From assembly GCF_001641695.1 (NCBI RefSeq), contig NZ_LSEF01000058.1:44249-108248 (forward strand): a stretch of DNA of 64,000 nucleotides, written 5' to 3'. The stretch's first letter is position 1. The number at the start of each line of letters is the position of its first letter. This document shows, one piece after another, positions 19,744-28,029 of the stretch. A model generated the notes under the pieces. That model had not been told where the DNA came from and did no database searches. It saw only the letters and a program-made list of their open reading frames with translations. Source of the stretch: Bradyrhizobium neotropicale. Its GTDB lineage: Bacteria > Pseudomonadota > Alphaproteobacteria > Rhizobiales > Xanthobacteraceae. A program made the position numbers and the translations under genes.

Positions 19744-20891
19744 GACTTGAGCTCCTTGCGGCCGATCCGGGTCAGCGCATCCACCCAGACCGAGAAGCCG
19801 ACGGCGGGGATCGGCGCGACCGATCCGAGCTGGGTCATCAGCCCGTCATAGCGGCCGCCGGCGACCAGCGGCTCGGCGCCGTTGCCCCTGTGATGCAGTT
19901 CGAATTCGAAGCCGGTGTAGTAATCGAGCCCGCGCCCGAACGCGGTCGAGAAGCGCGTCTGCTTCACGTCGATGCCGCGTGCCGCCATGAAGCCGATCCG
20001 GCTTTCGAACTGGTCGATCGCGGCCGTGATGTCGAGCTTTGCTTCAGTGGTGAGTGCGCGCAGCTCGGCAATGGCGTCGTCGGGATTGCCCGAGATTGCC
20101 AGGAAGCGCTTCAGCACGGCGAGCGCCTCGCGCGGCAGCGCGCCGCCCTTCAGCGTCGATTGCTCGAGGAAGCGGTCGGCGATCTCGGCCGTGGTGCGGC
20201 CGCCGACATTTGTGGTGCCGGCGATCGACATCAGGTCGGTGACGAAGGCAAGCGCCGCCTTGCGGTCGGAGCCGGCGAGCGCGGCGAGCACGCCCTCATA
20301 TTCGCTGCGGGTCGCGGTGGTGGCGTGCGCGAGGCGCTCCAGGTCCTGCTCGAGGCTGATCTTGCGGTTGAAGTCCTTGACCAGGCGGCGGCGCCAGACC
20401 GGGTAGAGGTCGAGCGCATCGAGCAGCGCGTTGAACAGCGCCACGTCGCCGGTGCGGATTTCGACGTCGCTCACGCCGAAGGCCGCGGTCGCCTCCAGCG
20501 CCAGCGCCAGCATCTCGGCATCGGCCGCGGCGCGGTCCTGGCGGCCAAAGGACTCGATGCCGGCCTGAAGGAATTCGCTGGGCTGGCCGCTGCGGTAACG
20601 AAATACCGGACCGAGATAGCTGAAGCCGGCCGGCTGGCCGGCGCGGCCGGAGGAGAGATAGTCGCGCGCCACCGGGATGGTCAGGTCCGGACGCAGGCAG
20701 AGCTCCTCCCCGGTCAGGTCCGTCGTGAGGTACAGGCTCTTGCGGATGTCCTCTCCGGAGAGGTCCAGGAACGGTTCGGCCGGTTGCAATATGGCGGGCT
20801 CGGCCCTGAGGTAGCCGGCCTGCGCGAACGACAGGAGCAGCGTATCCGCCCAGGCGGAGCCGGCAGCGTTCGGGATGGCAGTCGCGGTCAT
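19740..20891 (-). CDS. hisZ: ATP phosphoribosyltransferase regulatory subunit HisZ
   Basis: A 383-residue HisZ, a catalytically inactive histidyl-tRNA-synthetase paralogue. It has the class II core ([19 protein letters not shown] motif 2 region, [30 protein letters not shown]) but no anticodon-binding domain. HisZ activates HisG and gives histidine feedback control. ATG 20891 is preferred; an ATG at 20903 (four codons upstream) is possible. It is directly coupled to hisG. Confidence 0.92.
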   Translation of the reverse strand: MTATAIPNAAGSAWADTLLLSFAQAGYLRAEPAILQPAEPFLDLSGEDIRKSLYLTTDLTGEELCLRPDLTIPVARDYLSSGRAGQPAGFSYLGPVFRYRSGQPSEFLQAGIESFGRQDRAAADAEMLALALEATAAFGVSDVEIRTGDVALFNALLDALDLYPVWRRRLVKDFNRKISLEQDLERLAHATTATRSEYEGVLAALAGSDRKAALAFVTDLMSIAGTTNVGGRTTAEIADRFLEQSTLKGGALPREALAVLKRFLAISGNPDDAIAELRALTTEAKLDITAAIDQFESRIGFMAARGIDVKQTRFSTAFGRGLDYYTGFEFELHHRGNGAEPLVAGGRYDGLMTQLGSVAPIPAVGFSVWVDALTRIGRKELKS

Positions 20892-21059
20892 CTCAGGTCC
20901 CATCGTCCCGGTGGACCCGGGCGGAAAAGGGGGAAGGGGCGTTGGCGCAGCCCCTTAGCATGGCCGGGTGGCGGTTTCGACCTCCAAAGGATCAATCGCT
21001 TAACGGTTCGGCCAATGCACATGGCTGGCGGGGATTCGACCGGCCCGCTTGCGGCCGCG

Positions 21060-21115
21060 AAACAGGTGCGCTCCCTCTCCCGCTTGCGGGGGAGGGTTGG
21101 GGTGGGGGTGCTTCC
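21060..21115. repeat. GC-rich repeat fragment (CCCTCTCCCGC type)
   Basis: CCCTCTCCCGCTTGCGGGGGAGGG forms a hairpin followed by TTGGGGTGGGGGTG. The sequence resembles one arm of the repeat at 15620-15770. It lies in the 270-base spacer between rsmE and hisZ, which holds no gene. Confidence 0.55.
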
Positions 21116-21161
21116 GCGTCGGGATTGCCTGAGGCTTACAGAGCGTGCCCGCGGAAACCAA

Positions 21162-21917
21162 TTAGACCGATCCGCCGCCCCAATCGCCCAGCACCGCCTG
21201 GACCAGCGCCAGAGCCGCGACCGCGGCCGTGTCGGCGCGCAGGATCCGGGGGCCGAGCGCCAGCCGCAGGATTTTAGGCTGCCGCAACAGCAGCGCCCGC
21301 TCTTCCTCGGCGAAGCCGCCTTCGGGACCGATCAGCACGTCGGTGCCGTGCCCTGCCTCGCGCGCGTCCTGAAGGCCGCGAATCGGGTTCTCGACGTCGG
21401 CTGCCTCGTCGCAGAACACCAGCAGGCGGCTTGATTCGCGCTGGCTTAGAAAGCGCTCGAGCGCCACCGGTTCGGCCACGGAGGCAAGGCTCAGGATGCC
21501 GCATTGCTCGGCCGCCTCGATCACATTGGCGCGCATGCGCTCGCTGTTGACGCGCGAGGCCTGGGTGAACCGGGTCAGCACCGGCTGCAGGGTGGCGGCG
21601 CCCATCTCCACGGCCTTCTGGACCGTGTAATCCAGCCGGGCGTGCTTCAGCGGCGCGAAGACATAGGCGAGGTCGGGCAGGGTGTCCTGCGGGCGGGTCT
21701 GCTGCAGGATCACCAGGCTGTCGGGGCGTTTCCGGCCCTCGATCGCGGCCTGCCACTCGCCGTCACGCCCGTTGAACGCCAGGACGGAGGCGCCGGCGCC
21801 GAGCCTGAGCACATTTCCGAGATAATTGCTCTGGTCGCGGTCGAGCGCGACCCTGGCGTCCTGCGCAAGGGGGGCGTCGACAAACAGGCGGGGGGCGCGA
21901 AAATCGTGGGAGGGCAT
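21162..21917 (-). CDS. rsmE: 16S rRNA m3U1498 methyltransferase RsmE
   Basis: A 251-residue SPOUT methyltransferase. The N-terminal PUA-like part (PRLFVDAPLAQDARVALD) is followed by the trefoil knot motifs VLIGPEGGFAEEE and LGPRILRADTAAVAAL, which bind S-adenosylmethionine. It methylates N3 of U1498 in 16S rRNA on the assembled 30S subunit. Length is standard. It lies upstream of hisZ on the same strand but is separated by a repeat. Confidence 0.95.
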   Translation of the reverse strand: MPSHDFRAPRLFVDAPLAQDARVALDRDQSNYLGNVLRLGAGASVLAFNGRDGEWQAAIEGRKRPDSLVILQQTRPQDTLPDLAYVFAPLKHARLDYTVQKAVEMGAATLQPVLTRFTQASRVNSERMRANVIEAAEQCGILSLASVAEPVALERFLSQRESSRLLVFCDEAADVENPIRGLQDAREAGHGTDVLIGPEGGFAEEERALLLRQPKILRLALGPRILRADTAAVAALALVQAVLGDWGGGSV

Positions 21918-22126
21918 TGCTCAAGGTCCGATTTGCTGCCGTTCTTAACCGAAAGCAGCACTTTCGGGGGTAATTATTGCCCCCACGGTGCGTCCCGGCG
22001 CCGCGCTCTTGCCCAATTCGACGGGTTGTTAAGCGGCGGCGGGAATCGTAAAAACGCGAACACGCTGGTTGCGCTTCAATTAGGAAGACGCCGAACCCCG
22101 TAGCTCCCGCCGGAGAGACAGCCTTC

Positions 22127-22801
22127 ATGATCCGTCGTTTGATGGTTCCGATCACTGCCGCCACGGTCATCATGGGCGGCGCAGGAGCTTATGCGCAAGG
22201 CGCCTTCCCGGCGCCGCTGCCCGGTCAGGCCGCGACTTCCGATTCCGCCTTTCCGCCGGTTAACGGTTCGGCTCCGGTCGCCTCCGTGGGCACGGCGCCG
22301 CAATCGTCCTTTCCCGCGAATGGCGCGGCCCCCCTCGGCGGTGGTGGTGGCGCGTTCAGCGCGGCGCCGCCGACGCAGAGCGGCCCCGGTGAGGAATGCA
22401 TGAAGGCCTTCATCCCCTTGCGTGAGGAGGCCGAGAAGCGCGGCAAGTTGATCAAGGCCGCGAGCGACCGTCACGCTCCGCCGGACGAGGCCTGCAAGCT
22501 GATCGGCAACTTCAGCCAGGCTGAGGTCAAGATGATCAAGTACATCGAGAGCCACGCCGCCAAATGCGGAATCCCGCCGCAGATCGGCGATCAGATGAAG
22601 GCCGGGCACAAGAATACCGAAAACATGCAGAAGAAGGTCTGCATGGTGGCGCAGCAGATGCAGCAGGGTGGTCCGCGCGGACCGGCCGGCCCCTCGCTGA
22701 GCGAGGTGCTCGGCTCCTCGGCTTCGGTGCCGGAGGCCAATGCCGGCAAGAAGGGCGGCAGCACCTTCGACACGCTCAACGGCAACGTTCTGACCCGATG
22801 A
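22127..22801 (+). CDS. Secreted cysteine-containing hypothetical protein
   Basis: A 224-residue protein with a signal peptide (MIRRLMVPITAATVIMGGAGAYA). An Ala/Pro/Gly-rich linker (about 25-85) precedes a helical domain with four cysteines (GEECMKAF, DEACKLIG, AAKCGIPP, KKVCMVAQ) that could form two disulfides. The C-terminal tail is Gly/Ser-rich. I recognise no named family. The stop is directly followed by a palindromic repeat. Confidence 0.75.
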   Translation: MIRRLMVPITAATVIMGGAGAYAQGAFPAPLPGQAATSDSAFPPVNGSAPVASVGTAPQSSFPANGAAPLGGGGGAFSAAPPTQSGPGEECMKAFIPLREEAEKRGKLIKAASDRHAPPDEACKLIGNFSQAEVKMIKYIESHAAKCGIPPQIGDQMKAGHKNTENMQKKVCMVAQQMQQGGPRGPAGPSLSEVLGSSASVPEANAGKKGGSTFDTLNGNVLTR

Positions 22802-22885
22802 GCCACGTGCCGCCGATTTGAAGTTCCTACAGTGCTTGCTGCGAATTCCTTCTAGGAACTTCAAATCGATAAGCGGCACGTGAGC
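22801..22885. repeat. Bulged inverted repeat A after the secreted-protein gene
   Basis: The left arm (22805-22829) and right arm (22854-22882) share CACGTGCCGC and CGATTTGAAGTTCCTA in inverted order. The right arm carries four extra bases (complement TTAT), giving a bulge. The loop is about 24 bases. The design matches the next repeat (22897-22975), although the arm sequence differs. Confidence 0.85.
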
Positions 22886-22896
22886 TGTGATTTCTA

Positions 22897-22975
22897 GCTA
22901 GTGCCCTTATAGTTTTCGAAGTTCGTACCGGAATGCATAGCGATGGAATACGAACTTCGAAAACCGGGCACTAGC
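22897..22975. repeat. Bulged inverted repeat B overlapping the ubiA start
   Basis: The left arm (22897-22927) reads GCTAGTGCCC, then TTATA, then GTTTTCGAAGTTCGTA. The right arm (22949-22975) is the complement without TTATA. The ubiA start codon at 22943 lies in the loop and codons 3-11 lie in the right arm, so the repeat contributes coding sequence. Confidence 0.9.
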
Positions 22976-23899
22976 GCCTCCGCCCGCGTTGCCGATTCCA
23001 CCGGCAACTGGGTGGATACGGTCGCGCCGCAATGGGCGCGGCCTTACCTGCGGCTGTCCCGCTTCGATCGTCCGATTGGCTCCTGGCTTCTGTTGATGCC
23101 GTGCTGGTGGTCGGCAGCGCTCGCCGCCGGCATGGCGCACGACATCGGCAGCCTGCCGCTCATCATCGTCCTGTTCTTCATCGGCGCCTTCGTGATGCGT
23201 GGCGCCGGCTGCACCTGGAACGACATCACCGACCGCGACCTCGATGCCAGGGTCGAGCGTACGCGTTCGCGGCCGCTGCCCTCTGGGCAGGTGAGCGTGA
23301 CGCAGGCGCTGATCTTCCTGGTCGCGCAGGCCCTGATCGGGCTCGTCGTGCTGCTGCAGTTCAACCGCTTCGCGATTTTGACCGGGATCGCCTCGCTCGT
23401 GATCGTCGCGATCTATCCCTTCATGAAGCGCATCACCTGGTGGCCGCAGATCGTGCTCGGCCTCGCCTTCTCCTGGGGCGCCCTGATGGGATTTGCCGTC
23501 ACCTTCGCCCGCATCGATGTGACCGCGCTCGTGCTCTATGCCGGCGCGATCGCCTGGGTAATCGGCTATGACACCATCTACGCGCACCAGGACACCGAGG
23601 ACGATGCGCTGATCGGCATCAAGTCGACCGCGCGCCTGTTCGGCGCGCACACGCATCAGGCGCTCATCATGTTCTACGGGCTCGCGGTGATGCTGATCGG
23701 CATCGCGCTGGCATCTGGCGATGCGCGCTGGCCGGCCTGGCTCGGGCTGTTGGCCTTCGCCCTGCATCTGGTCTGGCAGATCATGCGGCTCAGGATCAAC
23801 GATCCTGCGCTCTGTTTGCGGCTATTCAAATCGAACCGCGATGCGGGGCTGCTATTGTTTGCGGGATTGCTCGCGGACGCGGTGATGCGGGCAGCGTAG
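22943..23899 (+). CDS. ubiA: 4-hydroxybenzoate polyprenyltransferase UbiA
   Basis: A 318-residue membrane prenyltransferase that attaches the isoprenoid tail to 4-hydroxybenzoate in ubiquinone synthesis. Both Asp-rich motifs are present: NDITDRDLDARVERTRSRPL and DTIYAHQDTEDDALIGIKS. About eight membrane helices are visible. The only usable ATG (22943) lies in a palindromic repeat; an in-frame stop occurs at 22910-22912 upstream. The first residues (MEYELRKPGTSAS) are therefore encoded by the repeat and are unlikely to be ancestral. There is no clear Shine-Dalgarno. Confidence 0.93.
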   Translation: MEYELRKPGTSASARVADSTGNWVDTVAPQWARPYLRLSRFDRPIGSWLLLMPCWWSAALAAGMAHDIGSLPLIIVLFFIGAFVMRGAGCTWNDITDRDLDARVERTRSRPLPSGQVSVTQALIFLVAQALIGLVVLLQFNRFAILTGIASLVIVAIYPFMKRITWWPQIVLGLAFSWGALMGFAVTFARIDVTALVLYAGAIAWVIGYDTIYAHQDTEDDALIGIKSTARLFGAHTHQALIMFYGLAVMLIGIALASGDARWPAWLGLLAFALHLVWQIMRLRINDPALCLRLFKSNRDAGLLLFAGLLADAVMRAA

Positions 23900-23903
23900 A
23901 ACT

Positions 23904-23995
23904 CGTAGGGTGGGTTAGCGAAGCTTAACCCACCACTGTCTGCTTCTGCGGACACAAAAGAGGTGGGTTACGCCTTCGGCTAACCCACCCTACAA
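23904..23995. repeat. Inverted repeat (GTAGGGTGGGTTA type)
   Basis: The arms GTAGGGTGGGTTAGCGAAG...TAACCCACC and GGTGGGTTACGC...TAACCCACCCTAC pair, each with its own internal hairpin. A sister copy is at 49211-49290. It lies between the convergent ubiA and DUF6101-like genes. Confidence 0.8.
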
Positions 23996-24003
23996 ATCCT
24001 TGC

Positions 24004-24522
24004 TCAGTTCCTTGCGATGATCTCGCGCTCGTCGCGATGAATGGAAAGCTCGCGCGCAATGCCGGCGCGGCGGCGCATCAGGAATTTCGGACGGCGGGCG
24101 CGGATGGCGTTGCATCGGCGGCGCCGCGGCGCGGGCTCGCGCGTGCCTTCGTCGAGCTGCGGCAGCGCGAAGATCTCGCTCCAGGTCGCCCAGGCTTCGA
24201 GGATCTCGTCGCCATCGGCGCTGACGAGCAGCGGAATGGAAAGCGAGGGATCGCGGTGGACCAGGACGAGCGTCTGCGCCGCGTCATCGCCGCGCAATGC
24301 GATGCCGGTGAAATCACTGACGCGGACGTTGACCGCCATCTGCATGCCGCGGATCGCACGGCGCAGCACGACGCGTTCGCGATGAAGCTCGATCTGTCTG
24401 GTGTGGCCGTCGGCGCGCGGATCGTGCGCGTCGAAGCGGACCGGAAGGGAAAGAGGGTCGAGCCGCAATGCGCGGCTCGACCCGGCGGGAGCGACCCCGC
24501 ATGTTGCTGTTTGACGCCTCAC
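24004..24522 (-). CDS. Hypothetical protein, possibly DUF6101
   Basis: A 172-residue soluble protein. Its central part (MQMAVNVRVSDFTGIALRG...TLVLVHRDPSLSIPLLVSADGDEILEAWATWSEIFALP) looks like a conserved small domain, and the tail is Arg-rich (TREPAPRRRRCNAIRARRPKFLMRRR). It resembles DUF6101 proteins from memory, without a search. The GTG start at 24522 has GGGGAG 9 bases upstream. No signal peptide; function unknown. Confidence 0.7.
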   Translation of the reverse strand: MRRQTATCGVAPAGSSRALRLDPLSLPVRFDAHDPRADGHTRQIELHRERVVLRRAIRGMQMAVNVRVSDFTGIALRGDDAAQTLVLVHRDPSLSIPLLVSADGDEILEAWATWSEIFALPQLDEGTREPAPRRRRCNAIRARRPKFLMRRRAGIARELSIHRDEREIIARN

Positions 24523-24795
24523 GGCTTTAGTCTCCCCGCCGGGATTATGTTCCCGGTCGATGCGAGGACCTTAGCGCGGGAAGCTTCGGAAACCGCTTAA
24601 AAAGGCTGGTTAACCCCCCGTCACTGCCGCTCATGATTGACAAGACCTTGGCGCGCATGATTGACGGGACGTTGCCGCGCTGCCGCGAATCTGAGCTTTC
24701 GGCGGGCCGAAAATGCTTGAAGTCCGCTCCAATCGGGCACATCTGGTGGGTTCGGCCCCTCGGCCTTCGAACCCGCCCCCAACAGGATTTCGTTC

Positions 24796-26205
24796 GTGAA
24801 CTCTTCACCATCCGCAAGCTCGACGCTTTCGCCCAAGGATTCCTCCAAGTCTGGCCGCGACCTGTTCGATCAGTCTCAGCTGTCGGATCTCGCGCAGCGG
24901 CTGGTGGATGCGGCGAAGCGCGCCGGCGCGGACGCCGCCGATGCGGTCGCGGTGCGCGGCATCTCGCAGGGCGTCGAGGTGCGTGACGGCCGCGTCGAGG
25001 AATCCGAGCGTTCCGAGGGCGACGATGTCGGGCTGCGCGTGCTGGTCGGCCAGCGCCAGGCGGTGGTGTCGACCAACGACGTCAGCGGCGATGCCGTCGC
25101 CAAGCTCGCTGAGCGTGCGGTGGCGATGGCGCGCGTTGCGCCAGTCGACAAATATGTCGGGCTCGCCGATCCCGCGCTGCTTGCGCGCGACTTCCCCGAT
25201 CTCGACCTGCTCGATTCCAACGTGCCGGCGACCACCGAGCTCGAGCGGCGTGCGCTCGAAGCGGAAGCGGCCGCGATCGCCGTGAAGGGCGTGACCAAGT
25301 CCGGCGGCGCGTCGGCTTCCGCCGGTATCGGCGGCATGGTGCTCGTCACCAGCACCGGCTTCCATGGCTCTTATCTGCGCTCGAGCCAGGGCATCTCCGC
25401 GACCGCGATCTCCGGCGAAGGCACCGGCATGGAGCGCGACTATGATTTCACCTCGGCGCCGCATGCCTCGGATCTCCTGTCGCCCGAATATGTCGGCCGT
25501 TCGGCCGGCGAGCGTACGGTGAAGCGCTCCAATCCGCGCAAGGTCGAGACCTGCAAGGTGCCGGTCGTGTTCGATCCGCGCGTGGCGGGCTCGCTGGTCG
25601 GCCATGTCGTCGGCGCCATCAACGGCGCCTCGATCGCGCGCAAGACGAGCTTTTTGAAGGACAAGCTCGGTCAGCAACTCTTCGCCAGGAACATCCGCAT
25701 CATCGACGATCCGCTGCGCAAGCGCGGCCTGCGCTCGCAGACCTTCGATGCGGAAGGCGTCGCCGTGAAGAGGCAGGCGCTGGTCGACGAGGGCGTGCTG
25801 ACGACCTGGCTTTTGGATTGCGCGACCGCGCGCGAGCTGGGCCTTGCGACCACCGGCCATGCCCATCGCGGCGTGTCGTCCTCGCCCTCGCCGGGGCCGT
25901 ACAATCTGCATCTCGAGGCCGGCACGCCGACGCCGGCCGAGCTGATCTCCGACATCAAGCAGGGTTTCTACGTCACCGACCTGATCGGCTCGGGCGTCAA
26001 TGGCGTCACCGGCGATTACAGCCGCGGCGCCTCCGGCTTCTGGATCGAGAACGGCGAAATCACCTATCCCGTGAGCGAGGTCACGATCGCAGGGCACCTG
26101 TTCGAGATCTTCAAGTCGATGCAGCCCGCCAGCGACCTCGAGTTCCGCTACGGCATCAATGCGCCGACGGTGCGCATCGAGGGTTTGACGCTTGGCGGAC
26201 GCTGA
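24796..26205 (+). CDS. pmbA: TldD/PmbA family protein (TldE)
   Basis: A 469-residue PmbA/TldE subunit. With TldD it forms a heterodimeric metalloprotease that degrades unfolded peptides, matures some peptide antibiotics and helps remove CcdA-type antitoxins; TldE itself lacks the zinc site. Visible motifs are RDGRVEESERSEGDDVGLRV, VVFDPRVAGSLVGH and the C-terminal FWIENGEITYPVSEVTIAG. GTG 24796 is chosen with CAGGA upstream. It is the first gene of a tightly packed operon ending at lpxK. Confidence 0.92.
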   Translation: MNSSPSASSTLSPKDSSKSGRDLFDQSQLSDLAQRLVDAAKRAGADAADAVAVRGISQGVEVRDGRVEESERSEGDDVGLRVLVGQRQAVVSTNDVSGDAVAKLAERAVAMARVAPVDKYVGLADPALLARDFPDLDLLDSNVPATTELERRALEAEAAAIAVKGVTKSGGASASAGIGGMVLVTSTGFHGSYLRSSQGISATAISGEGTGMERDYDFTSAPHASDLLSPEYVGRSAGERTVKRSNPRKVETCKVPVVFDPRVAGSLVGHVVGAINGASIARKTSFLKDKLGQQLFARNIRIIDDPLRKRGLRSQTFDAEGVAVKRQALVDEGVLTTWLLDCATARELGLATTGHAHRGVSSSPSPGPYNLHLEAGTPTPAELISDIKQGFYVTDLIGSGVNGVTGDYSRGASGFWIENGEITYPVSEVTIAGHLFEIFKSMQPASDLEFRYGINAPTVRIEGLTLGGR

Positions 26206-27010
26206 CGCGAACTCCCTGGACGAGACCATTCTGGCCCGCGACGCGGCGCTGCTGAAAGACACGGTGCGGGAAGCAGGCGCGCTCGCGCTGTCGATGTTCG
26301 GCACCGAGCTGAAGAAGTGGATCAAGGGCGCGTCCTCGCCGGTCTCCGAAGCCGACATCGCCGTCAACGATCTCCTCGAAGCGCGCTTGCGCGGCGCGAC
26401 GCCCGATTATGGCTGGTTGTCGGAGGAAAGCGCCGATGACCAGGCGCGGCTGTCGCGGCGCCTGGTCTGGGTCGTCGATCCCATCGACGGCACGCGCAAC
26501 TATCTGGGCGGCCACGACGACTGGTGCGTCAGCGTAGCGCTGGTCGAGGGGGCCTCGCCCGTGCTCGCTGCGGTGTTCGCGCCGACCAGCGACGAGTTCT
26601 TTTTCGCCGCGCGCGGGCAGGACACGACCCTCAACGACAGGCGCGTGCGGGCGAGGCTAGGGGCCGAGCTCGACTTCTCCCGCGTGGCCGGCCCGAAACC
26701 GCTGGTCGAGCGGCTCAAGCCATCACCGGGCGAGATCAAGCTGCATCCGCGAATCGGTTCGCTGGCGCTTCGGCTGTGCCGGGTCGCCCACGGCGCGCTG
26801 GATGCGGCTTTTGCGGGGGGCAATAGCCATGATTGGGATCTTGCGGCTGCGGATTTGATCGTGCAGGAAGCGGATGGTAGGATGAGCGACCTCTCCGGAG
26901 AACCCCTCCTCTATAACCGCCGGGAAGTGGCGCACGGGGTGCTGGTGGCAGCGGGCCTGGATCGTCATGCGAGCATCGTCGCGCATTTTCGAAACCGCCC
27001 CTTGCCCTGA
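26192..27010 (+). CDS. Inositol monophosphatase / CysQ family phosphatase
   Basis: A 272-residue magnesium-dependent phosphatase. Motif 1 (WLSEES) and motif 2 (VVDPIDGTRNYLGGHDDWCVSVAL) bind metal; the C-terminal SHDWDLAAADLIVQEADG completes the site. Family members hydrolyse 3'-phosphoadenosine phosphate (CysQ) or inositol phosphates; I cannot tell which. The TTG start overlaps pmbA by 14 bases, so expression is coupled. A later start is possible, but the helix before motif 1 supports this one. Confidence 0.87.
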   Translation: MADADANSLDETILARDAALLKDTVREAGALALSMFGTELKKWIKGASSPVSEADIAVNDLLEARLRGATPDYGWLSEESADDQARLSRRLVWVVDPIDGTRNYLGGHDDWCVSVALVEGASPVLAAVFAPTSDEFFFAARGQDTTLNDRRVRARLGAELDFSRVAGPKPLVERLKPSPGEIKLHPRIGSLALRLCRVAHGALDAAFAGGNSHDWDLAAADLIVQEADGRMSDLSGEPLLYNRREVAHGVLVAAGLDRHASIVAHFRNRPLP

Positions 27011-27070
27011 AGCGCGTCGGCTGTGCTTGTCGAATACTGCTTGCCGGGCAGTCCGTTAGGAAGAGAATCC

Positions 27071-27319
27071 ATGTCAGATAGTGCCCCGCAACAACTGCTG
27101 CATCTCGTCATCGGCGGCGAGCTCGTCGATCTCGAGCACAACACGTTCAAGAATCTCGACGACGTCGAGATCGTCGGCCTCTATCCGAACTATGCGACCG
27201 CTCACGCCGCCTGGCGGGCCAAGGCGCAGAGCACGGTCGACAATGCGCAGATGCGCTATTTCATCGTCCATCTCCACCGGCTGCTCGACCCGAATCAAGA
27301 ATCGAAGCCGGCACGTTGA
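27071..27319 (+). CDS. DUF4170 family small protein
   Basis: An 82-residue protein with the DUF4170 pattern: HLVIGGELVDLEHNTFKNLDDVEIVGLYPNYATAHAAWRAKAQ, then RYFIVHLHRLLDP. The ATG at 27071 follows AGGAAGAG. It overlaps the next gene by four bases (TTGA) and sits in the lipid A operon. Such proteins are common at this position in alphaproteobacteria, but no role is known. Confidence 0.85.
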   Translation: MSDSAPQQLLHLVIGGELVDLEHNTFKNLDDVEIVGLYPNYATAHAAWRAKAQSTVDNAQMRYFIVHLHRLLDPNQESKPAR

Positions 27320-28029
27320 AGAGACTGCTTCGCAATACGCTGCGGAGCAGCTGGTTTCAGCGTGCCGTCGGGATCCTGGCGGCCGAATATCTGCGGCTGG
27401 TCTGGCGGACCAACAAGTTCACGTTCGATCCGCCTGACGTCTACGCTCGCGTCGAGCCGCAGATCCCTGCGATCTTCGCCTTCTGGCACGGCCAGCATTT
27501 CCTCACCCCGTTCATCAAGAACAAGGACTGGTACAAGGCCAGGGTGCTGATCTCCCGGCACCGCGACGGCGAGTTCAATGCCATCGCCGCCGAGCGGCTC
27601 GGCATCGGCACGATCCGCGGTTCCGGCGATCATGGCGGGGCTTTCCACCGCAAAGGTGGGGTCGGCGCCTTCAAGGAGATGGTGCGCACGCTTCAGGACG
27701 GTTGTAATGTCGCGCTGACCGCCGATGTCCCGAAGCGCTCGCGCGTGGCCGGACTCGGCATCATCATGCTCGCACGGGAATCGGGGCGGCCGATCATGCC
27801 TTTCGCGATGGCGACCAGTCGCTTCATCCGGCTGAAGAACTGGGACCGCACCACCATCAATTTGCCATTCGGACGGGGCGCCCTGGTCGGCATCAAGGAA
27901 ATCCACGTCCCTCCGGACGCCGACGCGGCCACCATGGAAGCGCTGCGGCAGGATCTGGAGGACACCTTGAACGAAGCGACCCGTCGCGCCTATGCGCAAC
28001 TCGGCCGCCCGGGACCCCAAGATGCCTAA
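27316..28029 (+). CDS. DUF374 lysophospholipid acyltransferase-like protein
   Basis: A 237-residue DUF374 protein. Visible motifs are FAFWHGQHFLTPF and SRHRDGEF, the HX4D-like acyltransferase site, followed by GTIRGSGDHGGA and PIMPFAMATSRFIRLKNWD. It starts with TTG overlapping the DUF4170 stop. Its place directly before waaA and lpxK suggests a role in lipid A or outer-membrane lipid acylation; that is inference. No lpxL is adjacent. Confidence 0.88.
   Translation: MKRLLRNTLRSSWFQRAVGILAAEYLRLVWRTNKFTFDPPDVYARVEPQIPAIFAFWHGQHFLTPFIKNKDWYKARVLISRHRDGEFNAIAAERLGIGTIRGSGDHGGAFHRKGGVGAFKEMVRTLQDGCNVALTADVPKRSRVAGLGIIMLARESGRPIMPFAMATSRFIRLKNWDRTTINLPFGRGALVGIKEIHVPPDADAATMEALRQDLEDTLNEATRRAYAQLGRPGPQDA

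Noticed and set aside
24735..24775. GGGTTCG...CGAACCC hairpin before pmbA, considered as a tRNA or riboswitch piece
   Set aside because: No cloverleaf can be built around it and no riboswitch consensus matches.
24805..26367. Open frame of 520 codons on the minus strand
   Set aside because: Antisense to pmbA and the start of the phosphatase gene; no domain visible.
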